DNA from: Bacteroidaceae bacterium | GTDB lineage: Bacteria; Bacteroidota; Bacteroidia; Bacteroidales; Bacteroidaceae | Direction: 5' to 3' | Assembly: GCA_900769765.1 (NCBI GenBank) | Contig: CAAGHW010000015.1 | Span: 1 to 44,283, forward strand | Length of the DNA stretch: 44,283 nucleotides | Shown here: positions 10,248 to 19,395 of the stretch, one piece after another | How positions within the stretch are numbered: position 1 is the stretch's first letter | Layout: every line of letters starts with the position of its first letter | Position numbers and translations under genes: made by a program | Notes under the pieces: generated by a model | Databases searched by the model: none | The model's input: only the letters and a program-made list of their open reading frames with translations | Told to the model about the DNA's origin: nothing

Positions 10248-10281
10248 AAAAAGCCCCGAATCGGGGCTTTTTTTATTCACT
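10239..10281. terminator. Bidirectional terminator between the transglutaminase gene and cutC
   Basis: This is a perfect inverted repeat with 21-bp arms around a single central base: GC-rich core AGCCCCGA/TCGGGGCT flanked by seven As on the left and seven Ts on the right. The T-run works in both directions, which suits two convergent genes. The left arm overlaps the TAA of the transglutaminase gene. Confidence 0.93.
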
Positions 10282-10285
10282 TATG

Positions 10286-11029
10286 TTATCGTACAGCTTT
10301 TATGCTGTCTGTTATTGCTCTGACTTCGTTTACATCGGTCTCCTTGCGTGCATATTCATCGTTGTCGCTGTTTCCCATGCTTACACTGCTGTTGCGGAAC
10401 AGCATGCCACTTCCAACGCTCTTGCGTGCCGACGCGTGTATCTCATTGGCTCCTGTTGCCTGTAGAATCTTTGCTGCGTTGTTGCTGTTTACACCGCATC
10501 CGGGCATTATTATTATGCGGTTGTCCGCCTGTTTTACAAGTTTTTCCAGCAACTCTATGCCGGCTTCGGCGGTAGGGGCTTGTCCCGATGTCAGCACTCT
10601 GTCGCAACCGAGTGAAACAAGCTCTTCCAAAGCCTTGTGAGGGTCACGGCACATGTCGAATGCTCGGTGAAAAGTTACGCTCATGCCGTCGGCGGCATTT
10701 ATGAGTCTTTGGCATGCAACAGTGTCAATGTCACCCTCTGCTGTGAGTGCGCCAATGACAACGCCGTCAACTCCCAGTTTCTTGCAGGTGCGTATATCCT
10801 CTTCCATGCAGGCAACTTCATACTCGTTGTAAAGGAAATCTCCACCACGTGGGCGAATGATGACATTAAGAGTCAATCGGTTCACTTTGCGTGCTTCTGC
10901 GATGAGTCCAGCCGACGGTGTTACACCGCCGATCTCCAATGCTGCGCACAACTCGATGCGTTGCGCTCCTCCATCGCGTGCGGCAATGGCGCTCTCTACG
11001 CTTCCTGCACAAATCTCAAGTATTGCCAT
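10286..11029 (-). CDS. cutC: CutC family protein (copper homeostasis)
   Basis: This is a cytoplasmic TIM-barrel protein of the CutC family, 247 residues, the usual length. It opens with LEICAGSVESAIAARDGGA followed by RIELCAAL, the family's most conserved block. Further hallmarks are GGVTPSAGL, NVIIRPRGGDF, TFHRAFD (residues ~125-131) and IIIMPGCGVN. The name comes from an E. coli copper-tolerance phenotype that has been questioned; the biochemical role is not settled. The start lies 6 nt after the stop of the fucosidase gene, so the two should be co-transcribed from the promoter at 12389-12420. The bidirectional terminator follows directly. Confidence 0.93.
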   Translation of the reverse strand: MAILEICAGSVESAIAARDGGAQRIELCAALEIGGVTPSAGLIAEARKVNRLTLNVIIRPRGGDFLYNEYEVACMEEDIRTCKKLGVDGVVIGALTAEGDIDTVACQRLINAADGMSVTFHRAFDMCRDPHKALEELVSLGCDRVLTSGQAPTAEAGIELLEKLVKQADNRIIIMPGCGVNSNNAAKILQATGANEIHASARKSVGSGMLFRNSSVSMGNSDNDEYARKETDVNEVRAITDSIKAVR

Positions 11030-11035
11030 ATCAGT

Positions 11036-12352
11036 TTATTTTGTAATCAGCTCGACGATGTAGTCAATTCCCGATGGTACTTCATTGAATATCAGCTTAA
11101 TGCCTTCAGGTGTCTTCTGGAACTTGACAGGCTGCTTGTCGCTGTATGTGAATGCTTTCTTTACCTTGCAACCGAGTGGCAACATTAGTTCTTTCTCCTT
11201 GCAGTCGAATATATGTACGAACAGACGGTCGCCTTTGCGTGTCGTTACACCCCATTCCTGTGCAGGGATGTCTCCGGCTGTTGTCGCATATATGGTCTCT
11301 CCGTTGGCACGTAACCATTCGCCCATCTCTTTCATTCGCTCAAGAGCTGCCGCAGGCAGTTCACCGTTGGGCTGAGGACCTACATTCAACAGCAGGTTCG
11401 CTCCCTTGCCCGATGTGCTTACGAGCAATCTGATAAGCGTTTCTGCGCTCTTGTAGTTCTGGTCAACAAGTTTGTATCCCCACATACCGTTCATGGTCTG
11501 GCATGTCTCCAAAGGCAAGCGACTTACATCCTGTCCGCTGAGTCCTGCCTTGTTCTCTCCCGGCAGGTCGCGCTCGAAAATCTGGATGTCCTCGCCGGGG
11601 AACGGTGTCTCGTGGTGGTTGTTGCCGATAAGGCATGCAGGCTGCAAACGGTGTATCAATGCATACTGCTCGTCCAGCTCCCAGTCAAAAGGAATGCTGT
11701 CCTTGTCGCGGTCCCATTTTCCGTCGAACCATATAGCACCAATCTCGCCGTAGTTGGTGAGAAGCTCGGTGAGCTGCTTGTTCATAAAGTCGTAATATGC
11801 AGGCCAGTCGGCTTTGTCGTAATCGCGGCCTATCACATTTCTTCCTGTACGTCCAATGGGGTACTCGTCGCGTGCCCAGTCAATATGTGAATAGTAAAAG
11901 TGCAGCCTGATACCTTGCTTGTGGCACTCCTCGGCAAGTTCTTTTATTACGTCACGTCCGAATGGAGTTGCATCAACGATATTGTAGTCGCTCTGCTCGG
12001 TATCCCACATCGAGAAACTGTCATGGTGACGGCTTGTGAAGCAGATGTACTTTGCTCCGGCATCCTTGATTGCCGATACCCATGCCTTCGCGTCGAATCG
12101 GTGGGGGTAGAATGCATCGGCAGCCTTTGCATATTCATTCTTGTCGATAGGGTAGTTCTGCAAGTACCATTCACCCTGTGCGAACATACTGTATATACCC
12201 CAATGGATGAATATGCCGAACTTGCTGTCGGCAAACTCCTGACGTGATTTCAGGTTCTCAGCAGTAGGAACGTACTGCGCCTTTGAAACTGTTGGCGCTA
12301 TAAGCAGCAGTGCAACTGCAGCCATCTGCATGATTCTTTTGATTGATTTCAT
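11036..12352 (-). CDS. Alpha-L-fucosidase, glycoside hydrolase family 29
   Basis: The enzyme removes alpha-linked L-fucose from glycan ends by a retaining mechanism. A signal peptide covers residues ~1-25 (cleavage near SKA/QYV). GH29 marks are FGIFIHWGIYS (45-55), the double His in TSRHHDSFSMWD (107-117), HFYYSHIDWARDEYP (151-165) and the nucleophile Asp210 in GAIWFDGKWD. A beta-sandwich domain follows from about residue 345. The C-terminus ends VELITK with no T9SS tail and there is no lipobox, so a periplasmic location is likely. The acid/base residue cannot be assigned by eye. It shares an intergenic region with the divergent GH2 gene and leads into cutC, suggesting fucosylated host or plant glycans as substrate. 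Confidence 0.93.
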   Translation of the reverse strand: MKSIKRIMQMAAVALLLIAPTVSKAQYVPTAENLKSRQEFADSKFGIFIHWGIYSMFAQGEWYLQNYPIDKNEYAKAADAFYPHRFDAKAWVSAIKDAGAKYICFTSRHHDSFSMWDTEQSDYNIVDATPFGRDVIKELAEECHKQGIRLHFYYSHIDWARDEYPIGRTGRNVIGRDYDKADWPAYYDFMNKQLTELLTNYGEIGAIWFDGKWDRDKDSIPFDWELDEQYALIHRLQPACLIGNNHHETPFPGEDIQIFERDLPGENKAGLSGQDVSRLPLETCQTMNGMWGYKLVDQNYKSAETLIRLLVSTSGKGANLLLNVGPQPNGELPAAALERMKEMGEWLRANGETIYATTAGDIPAQEWGVTTRKGDRLFVHIFDCKEKELMLPLGCKVKKAFTYSDKQPVKFQKTPEGIKLIFNEVPSGIDYIVELITK

Positions 12353-12388
12353 ATAGTGTTTTTTTGTTTCTCTTTATTTTATTATATG

Positions 12389-12420
12389 CAAAAATAGACG
12401 AACAATGTGAAAACCGCAAA
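12389..12420 (-). promoter_or_regulatory. Promoter of the fucosidase-cutC operon
   Basis: On the minus strand TTTG (12420-12417), exactly 20 nt, then TATTTTTG (12396-12389) match the Bacteroidetes housekeeping promoter perfectly. The implied transcript start near 12382 leaves a leader of about 30 nt before the ATG at 12352. Confidence 0.78.
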
Positions 12421-12448
12421 TTATTCTTTTAAATTAATTATTTTATCT

Positions 12449-12456
12449 TATTTTTG
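12449..12456 (+). promoter_or_regulatory. Likely -7 element of the GH2 beta-galactosidase gene
   Basis: TATTTTTG is an exact TAnnTTTG match. A weak -33 (TTTT at 12427-12430) sits 18 nt upstream. Transcription would start near 12463, downstream of the in-frame ATG at 12454, which supports translation from the ATG at 12487. Confidence 0.55.
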
Positions 12457-12486
12457 CATTTACATGAAAAATCAATACAAACCAAT

Positions 12487-15400
12487 ATGAAAAGAATCTC
12501 TCAACTCTTTTGTGCAGTGCTTGCATTGTTTATTCCGCTACAACAACTTGCAGCCCAGGAACTAACGCCGACTGTAGATAAAGTAACGGTATATCGTATC
12601 GAGAATTTTGCCAATGGAAAATTCCTCTCCAATGGCGACAATGTCAATAATGACGCGCGTATAATCTTTGCCGACGGCAATGAGAATAGTGCCGGACAGG
12701 AGTGGGCTATGTATCCCACAGAGACTGACGGTGTCTTCTCCTTTGTGAATCCTACATCAGGCAAGGCTCTTGATATGGCTCCCGGTGTGGGTTATCCCGT
12801 GCAGTGGAACTATGAACCTGCGAATCCCAATCAGCGTTTCAAGATTGTGGCTCCGGGTGATGGCTACAACCGTATGGCAAACTCTTCTAATCCCTACCAG
12901 TATCTTGCGTTGGCTGATGACGGCAACCCTATGATGTTGACCGAATATGATGCCGAGGATATTCTCTACTTCTTCCACAATACAGGCAAGCAGTTCGTTC
13001 AGGCCAAGGTGTATGCCGGCAAGAGTTATGTGATAAGTAATGTAGCGACAAAAAATGTGCTCACAGCTCCTGCAAGTGGTGAGCCTGCGGCTCTCATAGA
13101 TATTAAACCTTATGTAGAAGGTGATGATACCCAGACATGGAAAGTCTCTAATGGCGGAAAGTCAGGATTGATATTGACTTCGAACAGTTGTAATCTGTCA
13201 ATGGATATGTTTCTTAACGGTGACAGAACACCGCTTGTCTATACCACAGAGACCGGCAACGTGAACCAGAATGTAATTCTTGAGGATGCCGGTGATGGTT
13301 ACTTTTATCTTACCGGTGTATATCAGAATACCAAGTTCTATATAAGTGTCAGCGGCAGCAGGCTCATAGCCTCTACCGACAGGAACGGTGACTACAGTAA
13401 GTTCTTCTTTACCGCAGTTGCCGGTCCAAAGGGTAATTATTGGGAAGACCAATATGTGTACGAGGAGAACAAGGAGGCAGCGCACGCGACATTCATTCCT
13501 TATACATCAACCGATGCCATGAAGTCCGATGTCAACTACGACAAGGCATGGCTTACTCCCGAAAAGGCCGACTATCTGTCGCTCAACGGTATATGGAAGT
13601 TCAATCTCGTTCCCGAGCCGTCGGTACGTCCGGGTAAGAATGATTTCTGGAGTAACGATGCCGATGTCTCTGCTTGGGACAATATAGAGGTTCCCTCTTG
13701 CTGGGAAATGAAGGGTTACGACCTTCCGTTGTATGTGAATGTGGAATATGCTTTCTTGAACAACCCACCTTATGTGACTAACAAGGTAGCTGGTGTAGGC
13801 GACAATCCTGTAGGCTCTTACCGCCGTACATTCACCCTGCCTCAGGGCTGGGATGCAAAGAATGTTTTCCTTCACTTCGATGGTCTCTACAGCGCAGCCT
13901 ATGTTTGGGTTAATGGCGAGTATGTAGGCTATACCCAGGGCGGTAACAACGACCACGAATTCGACTTGAGTGCCCATGTGCGTACCGGCGAGAACAGCAT
14001 CTGCGTGCAGGTGTTCCGTTGGAGCGATGCTTCGTATCTCGAGGGACAGGATATGTTCCACATGAGTGGTCTGCACCGCGATGTATATCTCTATGCAACA
14101 CCAAAGGCTTTTGTCCACGACCACTATATCACTGCAGAACTGAATTCTACATTTGACGGCGGTTCAATGAACGTGGCGCTGGAATTTGATAACCGCGATG
14201 CATCGGCTGTGGAAAAGAATATCGAGGTAGAGCTTATTGCTCCCGACGGTAATGTTGTGGCAACAAAAGATATGAATGTGGAATTGGCTGCAGGTGCAAA
14301 AGGTCTGATGAAAAAAGTGACTTTCGAGGCTCTTGCATCCCTGTCGGCATGGACAGCCGAAACACCGAATCTCTATACAGTGGTAGTTCGTCAAAAGGAT
14401 GCTGCCGGCAACGAAGAGATGGTATTCTCTACAAAGTACGGTTTCCGTCGAATCGAGATAAAGAACGGTGTTGTACTCATCAATGGACAGCGTGTCTATT
14501 TCAAGGGTGTGAATACACAGGATACCCATCCGCTTTATGGCCGTACAATGGATATTGCCACAATGTTTAGAGATATCGAGCTCATGAAGCAGGCCAATGT
14601 CAACCTGGTGCGCACGAGTCACTATCCACGTGCAGCCAAAATGTATGCCATGTTCGACTACTACGGACTTTATGTTATGGATGAGGCTGACGTGGAGTGC
14701 CACAAGAGCTGGAGCGACAAAAAGGACAACAGTATCTCAAGCGATCCTTCATGGCAGGCCCAGTATGTCGACCGCACGGTGCGTATGGTCATACGCGACC
14801 GTAACCATCCATCGGTGGTGTTCTGGTCACTCGGTAATGAGTCGGGAGTAGGTGTGAACTTCGATGCTACATACTCTGCAACAAAGGTTCTCGATTCACG
14901 TCCCGTACACTATGAGGGCTATTCTAATGTGAACTCGGCAAAGAATACCGATATGGATTCAAAGATGTATCCTAATCTTTCTTATACAAGAAATCATTGC
15001 AACAGCAGTATAGGCGGTGAGCCATTCTTCCTTTGCGAATATGCTCATGCCATGGGTAATGCTGTTGGTAACCTGCAGGATTATTGGGATATTATCGAGG
15101 GTAGCAACTATGGTATCGGCGGCTGTATCTGGGACTGGGTCGACCAGTCAATCTATGACCCGCAGGCAATAAAGAACGGAGTGCTTGAGAAGAACGGCTT
15201 CCCACTCTATACCACAGGTTACGACTATCCGGGTCCTCACCAGGGTAACTTCTGCAACAACGGTGTCATCACCGCCGACCGCGCGTGGACATCAAAGTTG
15301 ACAGAGGTCAAGAAAGTTTATCAGAATGTGAAATTCACATACAGCGACGGCAAGGTAACGCTTAAGAACAAATACAATTTCGTCAATCTGGAGGAACTCT

Positions 15401-16758
15401 TCAATCTGCGTTATTCTGTACTTTGCGATGGTGTTGTCGTTGAGGAGAAAATGGTTGCTGCACCTTCTGTAGCTCCGGGTTCTACAGCTACTGTTGACTT
15501 GGGTATTGCGACAGAGTTTGAGCAAGGCAAGGAGTATGCTCTTAATGTGGAACTTCTCAAGAAAGATTCCGAAGAGTGGTGCGAGGCCGGTTATCCTATG
15601 GCTATGGAGCAGTTCGTGCTTCAGGAGCGTCAGGCTTTGGGTGGTGTAGCACAGGATACCGATGTATTGGTTGTGAATAAGAACAACGGATGCAAGGTAA
15701 GCAACAGCAACATTACATTCGCTGTCAATGCCAGCGGTTTCGTTACCGAGTGGGTTGCCAATGGCGTACAGGTTCTTGAGCCGGGCAACTATCCTGTCTA
15801 TAGCAACATACGCTGGATTGAAAATGAAAGCCCTTATGGTGAACATAAATTCGGTGATTATGCGGCAAGTATAAATTCTGCATCAGTGAGCAGTGCGCTT
15901 TCGGGCGATGGCAAGACATGTAATGTTACAGTGAATGTACAGCACAGCAAATGTCCATATAAGATTACATATACCATATATGCAAGCGGTGTCGTTGACA
16001 TGAAAATCGATTACTCTCCAAGTATAAGCGGTTTGCGCCGTATCGGTATCGACATGCTGTTCCCTGCCGGTTACGAAAATTTAGAATACTATGCAAAGGG
16101 TCCGTGGGAGAACTATATCGACCGTCAGACAGGCTCTTTCCTCGGCCGTTATACAACAACTGTCGATGATATGTTCGAGATGTATCCTCATCCTCAGTCA
16201 CATGGTAACCGTATGGCATTGCGTGACCTTAAAATGTGGAATCCCGAGAATGGCAATACAATCAAGATAGAGACCGAAAGTCAGGTGTCGTTCTCGCTCT
16301 CTCACTACAACCAGAGCCAATATCTGACACCTGAACTTCACCCATGGGATTTGAAGAAAGACGATGTCGTATATGCTACATTCGACTATATGCAACGTGG
16401 TTTGGGTAACGGAAGTTGTGGTCCTGGTACCGAAAGCCAGTATCATTGTCCATCTTATCAGACAGTGTCGCACAAGATGCGTATAAGCACCATAAACGGC
16501 AAGGAGACAGGTGTTGCAAAGGTTGGAGTGAATGCGTGCAAGGTTGAGTATGATAAGGCATCGCAGGCTGTCGTTTGCTCAGGTGTTGCTGATACAGCAA
16601 ACGTAGCTGTCTATAATCTGGGCGGTACATTGGTGGGCAAGGCTGTCGTTTCAGGCGACAAAGCCGTTGTCTCACTTGTAGGTCAGCCACAAGGCTCATA
16701 CTTGCTTGTCATAAGAGATGGCGATGCAGTGCGTACGCACAAATTCATTAAATGGTAA
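12487..16758 (+). CDS. Secreted beta-galactosidase, GH2, with ricin-like N-terminus and T9SS sorting domain
   Basis: This 1423-residue protein should hydrolyse beta-galactosides outside the cell. Order: signal peptide (1-24, ending LAAQE); two ricin-type beta-trefoil regions (~30-310, with QRF and QTW motifs) that may bind sugars; a full-length LacZ-type GH2 (~317-1335) with jelly-roll, Ig-like, TIM-barrel and C-terminal domains. In the barrel, SLGNESG contains acid/base Glu785 and FFLCEYAHAMGN contains nucleophile Glu851; WDWVDQ follows. The last ~70 residues (VAVYNLGGTLVG..., ending THKFIKW) form a T9SS type A sorting domain, so surface display or release through SprA is expected. An upstream in-frame ATG at 12454 is rejected: the signal peptide starts at 12487 and the likely -7 box overlaps 12454. 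It diverges from the fucosidase gene. Confidence 0.92.
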   Translation: MKRISQLFCAVLALFIPLQQLAAQELTPTVDKVTVYRIENFANGKFLSNGDNVNNDARIIFADGNENSAGQEWAMYPTETDGVFSFVNPTSGKALDMAPGVGYPVQWNYEPANPNQRFKIVAPGDGYNRMANSSNPYQYLALADDGNPMMLTEYDAEDILYFFHNTGKQFVQAKVYAGKSYVISNVATKNVLTAPASGEPAALIDIKPYVEGDDTQTWKVSNGGKSGLILTSNSCNLSMDMFLNGDRTPLVYTTETGNVNQNVILEDAGDGYFYLTGVYQNTKFYISVSGSRLIASTDRNGDYSKFFFTAVAGPKGNYWEDQYVYEENKEAAHATFIPYTSTDAMKSDVNYDKAWLTPEKADYLSLNGIWKFNLVPEPSVRPGKNDFWSNDADVSAWDNIEVPSCWEMKGYDLPLYVNVEYAFLNNPPYVTNKVAGVGDNPVGSYRRTFTLPQGWDAKNVFLHFDGLYSAAYVWVNGEYVGYTQGGNNDHEFDLSAHVRTGENSICVQVFRWSDASYLEGQDMFHMSGLHRDVYLYATPKAFVHDHYITAELNSTFDGGSMNVALEFDNRDASAVEKNIEVELIAPDGNVVATKDMNVELAAGAKGLMKKVTFEALASLSAWTAETPNLYTVVVRQKDAAGNEEMVFSTKYGFRRIEIKNGVVLINGQRVYFKGVNTQDTHPLYGRTMDIATMFRDIELMKQANVNLVRTSHYPRAAKMYAMFDYYGLYVMDEADVECHKSWSDKKDNSISSDPSWQAQYVDRTVRMVIRDRNHPSVVFWSLGNESGVGVNFDATYSATKVLDSRPVHYEGYSNVNSAKNTDMDSKMYPNLSYTRNHCNSSIGGEPFFLCEYAHAMGNAVGNLQDYWDIIEGSNYGIGGCIWDWVDQSIYDPQAIKNGVLEKNGFPLYTTGYDYPGPHQGNFCNNGVITADRAWTSKLTEVKKVYQNVKFTYSDGKVTLKNKYNFVNLEELFNLRYSVLCDGVVVEEKMVAAPSVAPGSTATVDLGIATEFEQGKEYALNVELLKKDSEEWCEAGYPMAMEQFVLQERQALGGVAQDTDVLVVNKNNGCKVSNSNITFAVNASGFVTEWVANGVQVLEPGNYPVYSNIRWIENESPYGEHKFGDYAASINSASVSSALSGDGKTCNVTVNVQHSKCPYKITYTIYASGVVDMKIDYSPSISGLRRIGIDMLFPAGYENLEYYAKGPWENYIDRQTGSFLGRYTTTVDDMFEMYPHPQSHGNRMALRDLKMWNPENGNTIKIETESQVSFSLSHYNQSQYLTPELHPWDLKKDDVVYATFDYMQRGLGNGSCGPGTESQYHCPSYQTVSHKMRISTINGKETGVAKVGVNACKVEYDKASQAVVCSGVADTANVAVYNLGGTLVGKAVVSGDKAVVSLVGQPQGSYLLVIRDGDAVRTHKFIKW

Positions 16759-16775
16759 AGTTATATATTTATGAT

Positions 16776-16808
16776 TCAAGGCAGGTTCTGTCGCAGAACC
16801 TGCCTTGA
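16776..16808 (+). terminator. Hairpin after the GH2 gene, terminator-like
   Basis: Perfect 15-bp arms around a three-base TCG centre, 18 nt after the GH2 stop. The GC-containing stem is strong, but the sequence that follows is only moderately T-rich, so it may instead protect the mRNA 3' end. Confidence 0.6.
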
Positions 16809-16843
16809 GTGTATATTGTTTTGAATGATATAACCTTTATAGT

Positions 16844-17137
16844 ATGGATTTGAATTTCTCGGGAATAATTATAGGCGTAGCCACATTCTTGATTATAGGG
16901 CTATTCCATCCGCTTGTGATAAAGGCTGAATACTACATTGGCGTAAAGAGCTGGTGGCTCTTTCTGCTGTTAGGTATCGTTTCAGCCGTTGCTTCGTTGT
17001 TGGTATCGAGCCTCACGCTCTCAATTCTTCTGGGCGTAGTGGCATTCTCCTCTTTCTGGAGCATAGGTGAGGTGTTCGAGCAGAAAAAAAGAGTGGAGAA
17101 GGGATGGTTTCCTGCCAACCCTAAGAAGAAAAAATAA
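16844..17137 (+). CDS. DUF4491 family small membrane protein
   Basis: This 97-residue protein has three predicted membrane segments (about 6-22, 36-54 and 57-74) and a basic C-terminal tail ending in four lysines. The family is common in Bacteroidetes and other gut bacteria and has no known function. The opening NFSGIIIGVATFLIIG and the IGEVFEQKKRVEKGWFPANP motif are typical of it. The gene ends 4 nt before the YeiH-like gene, so the two are likely translated from one message. That pairing is the only functional hint. No convincing promoter was found between the GH2 hairpin and the start. Confidence 0.85.
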   Translation: MDLNFSGIIIGVATFLIIGLFHPLVIKAEYYIGVKSWWLFLLLGIVSAVASLLVSSLTLSILLGVVAFSSFWSIGEVFEQKKRVEKGWFPANPKKKK

Positions 17138-17141
17138 GATT

Positions 17142-18110
17142 ATGAAAAACTGTTCTGGAATTATATATGTAGTTCTGCTCGTTACGCTTTCTATGGCATT
17201 GGCTGTAACATATATTCCTGGTATAATGTTTTTAGGCTCGTGGGTAACTCCTCCTGTGGCGTTGTTCATAGGATTGCTTTTTGCAATTGTTTTCGGTCAA
17301 CCGTTTCCTGATTTCAACAAGAAGATATCTAAAAAATTATTGCAATATTCAGTTGTGGGATTAGGATTCGGAATGAACATAGAGGCATCTCTCGCATCGG
17401 GAAAGGATGGTATGCTCTTTACCATAATCTCTGTGTTCGGTACTTTGCTTATAGGGTGGCTGATAGGACGTAAATTACTGAATGTTGACAGGAATACATC
17501 ATATCTCATAAGTTCAGGAACTGCTATTTGTGGTGGCAGTGCCATTGCTGCTATAGGACCTGTGATAAAGGCAAAGGACAGCGAGATGTCTGTCGCCCTC
17601 GGAACTGTATTCGTTCTTAATGCCATAGCCTTGTTCATATTTCCTGTAATCGGGAAATCGCTTGGTCTTGATGAGCTGCAATTCGGAACTTGGGCGGCCA
17701 TTGCTATCCACGATACAAGTTCTGTAGTAGGTGCAGGAGCTGCATTTGGCGAGGAGGCTCTTAATGTTGCAACTACAATTAAACTTACAAGAGCCTTGTG
17801 GATTATACCGGTAGCATTCCTTACATCCTTTATTTTCCGTACAAAGGGCAGTAAGGTGAATATCCCCTGGTTTATTCTGTTTTTTGTGTTGGCAATGGTA
17901 GTGAATACATATATATTGTGTGATTATCCGCAAGTGGGTACTGTAATAAGCGGAATCTCCCGTAAATGTCTCACTATCACAATGTTTTTCATTGGAGCTT
18001 CATTGTCACTTGGTGTCTTGAAACAAGTCGGTGTCAAACCTCTTATTCAAGGAGTCTTATTGTGGATACTTATAAGTGTCGGCTCTCTACTTTCTATAAT
18101 GCTTCTGTAG
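17142..18110 (+). CDS. YeiH family membrane protein (putative sulfate exporter family)
   Basis: A 322-residue integral membrane protein with about ten hydrophobic segments, the usual size for the YeiH/Cons_hypoth698 family. Typical stretches are PPVALFIGLLFA, LLQYSVVGLGFGMN, SSGTAICGGSAIAA and AIAIHDTSSVVGAGAAFG. The family is annotated as putative sulfate exporters on thin evidence, so the substrate is unknown. The frame extends upstream to 17067 inside DUF4491, but ATG 17142, 4 nt after the DUF4491 stop and directly at the first hydrophobic segment, is the natural start. Its 3' end overlaps the convergent M23 gene by 17 bp, with no terminator between them. Confidence 0.9.
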   Translation: MKNCSGIIYVVLLVTLSMALAVTYIPGIMFLGSWVTPPVALFIGLLFAIVFGQPFPDFNKKISKKLLQYSVVGLGFGMNIEASLASGKDGMLFTIISVFGTLLIGWLIGRKLLNVDRNTSYLISSGTAICGGSAIAAIGPVIKAKDSEMSVALGTVFVLNAIALFIFPVIGKSLGLDELQFGTWAAIAIHDTSSVVGAGAAFGEEALNVATTIKLTRALWIIPVAFLTSFIFRTKGSKVNIPWFILFFVLAMVVNTYILCDYPQVGTVISGISRKCLTITMFFIGASLSLGVLKQVGVKPLIQGVLLWILISVGSLLSIMLL

Positions 18111-19368
18111 AGCCTTGTTGCTTCATCGGGATATTCTCTAATCTCGTTACAAGCGAGTCGCGCAGAATGCCGAAAGCCTCCTTGTTCTCTTCGCTTACAG
18201 GCTTCTTTGGCTGCGACTTTATTGTCAACGGATTGATTGGCTTGCCGTTCTCGTGAACGCGGAAGTCGAGGTGCGGCCCTGTTGAAAGTCCTGTTGAGCC
18301 TACATATCCTATGACCTGTTTCTGCTTTACAGCATCACCCACCTTCAATCCTTTGGCAAATTTCGACAGGTGCATATATGTTGTCGTGTAGGTGCTGTTG
18401 TGGCGTATCTTTACATAGTTTCCACCACCTTTTGCCTGATAGCCCTTGTCGATGACCTTGCCGTTTCCTATGGAATATACAGGTGTTCCCACAGGTGCGG
18501 CATAGTCCACTCCATGATGCGCCCTGCGTCGTTTAAGGACAGGGTGCATGCGGCTGTTCGAGAATCTTGATGTTATGCGGTAAAAGTCGAGCGGTGCCTT
18601 CAGGAACGCACCTTCGAGGCTGTTGCCGTCGATGTTGTAGAAGAGCTCCTCGCCCTCTTGCGTGAACGGTATGGCATATACAAGATTATTCGATGCGCAG
18701 AATGCCGCAGCAACAATCTTGTAGTTGTTCAGCGGTTTATCCTCTACAAACTCTTGTGCATATACAAGCCTGAAGTAATCACCTTGCTGTATGCCGAAGA
18801 AATCTATTGACCATCCGAATATATGTGACATCTGTACAGCAAGCTGTGGAGAGGCGTTGTTATCTATCATGGCTTCCCAAAGCGAGCTTTGTACGGTGCC
18901 TGCAACTTCGCTCTCGCGCCATTCACCCGGAATGATGTTGAGCCTGGCATTGTAATTGTTCTGCAAGTCGAATGTGACATATCTTTTCGCGCTCTCTTCA
19001 TATATAAGGTACATAGGAGTGGCACAACTGTCCTTGCCTGTAAAAAGCGCGCATATCTGTCCAGGACGTATCTTTCTTTCATCAAAGATGCTGTCGGGGC
19101 ATTGTGTGAGTTCGTAAATCTGCTTTGATGTGAAACCGAAGCCATATAAAACTTCGGCTAATGTCTGATTTGGCTTGATGGTGTCGTTTGTAACACAGTA
19201 ATTGTCTATAGGAAGTCCGTATTTCAAGCGTGGTGCCTGTTCAACGTGTTGTTTTACCGATGTCTCTTCTATACATACGTTATTACTCTCTTTTTTGCAT
19301 AACAATAATATTGTTATAATAGTCGCAGTAAGTATAAGTGATATAGCTATAATAATACTCTTTTTCAT
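18094..19368 (-). CDS. M23 family metallopeptidase (LytM-like), membrane-anchored
   Basis: A probable peptidoglycan endopeptidase or its regulator in the periplasm. From the ATG at 19368 it has 424 residues: an N-terminal membrane anchor (KKSIIIAIS to LLLCKKE), a LysM/OapA-like segment (TIKPNQTLAEVLYGFGFTSKQIYEL, residues ~63-88), a middle domain, and a C-terminal M23 domain. Zinc ligands are intact: His285 and Asp289-type positions in HHGVDYAAP, and His in YMHLSKFAKG and TGPHLDFRV. An in-frame ATG at 19401 would add 11 residues but lies inside the terminator of the preceding gene, so 19368 is preferred. It is transcribed alone and overlaps the 3' end of the YeiH-like gene on the other strand. 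Confidence 0.92.
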   Translation of the reverse strand: MKKSIIIAISLILTATIITILLLCKKESNNVCIEETSVKQHVEQAPRLKYGLPIDNYCVTNDTIKPNQTLAEVLYGFGFTSKQIYELTQCPDSIFDERKIRPGQICALFTGKDSCATPMYLIYEESAKRYVTFDLQNNYNARLNIIPGEWRESEVAGTVQSSLWEAMIDNNASPQLAVQMSHIFGWSIDFFGIQQGDYFRLVYAQEFVEDKPLNNYKIVAAAFCASNNLVYAIPFTQEGEELFYNIDGNSLEGAFLKAPLDFYRITSRFSNSRMHPVLKRRRAHHGVDYAAPVGTPVYSIGNGKVIDKGYQAKGGGNYVKIRHNSTYTTTYMHLSKFAKGLKVGDAVKQKQVIGYVGSTGLSTGPHLDFRVHENGKPINPLTIKSQPKKPVSEENKEAFGILRDSLVTRLENIPMKQQGSTEAL

Positions 19369-19395
19369 TCGTGTAAAATTTCTTCCGCGAAGATA

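Noticed and set aside
13507..14124. 205-codon minus-strand frame within the GH2 gene
   Set aside because: Shadow of the GH2 coding frame, no motifs.
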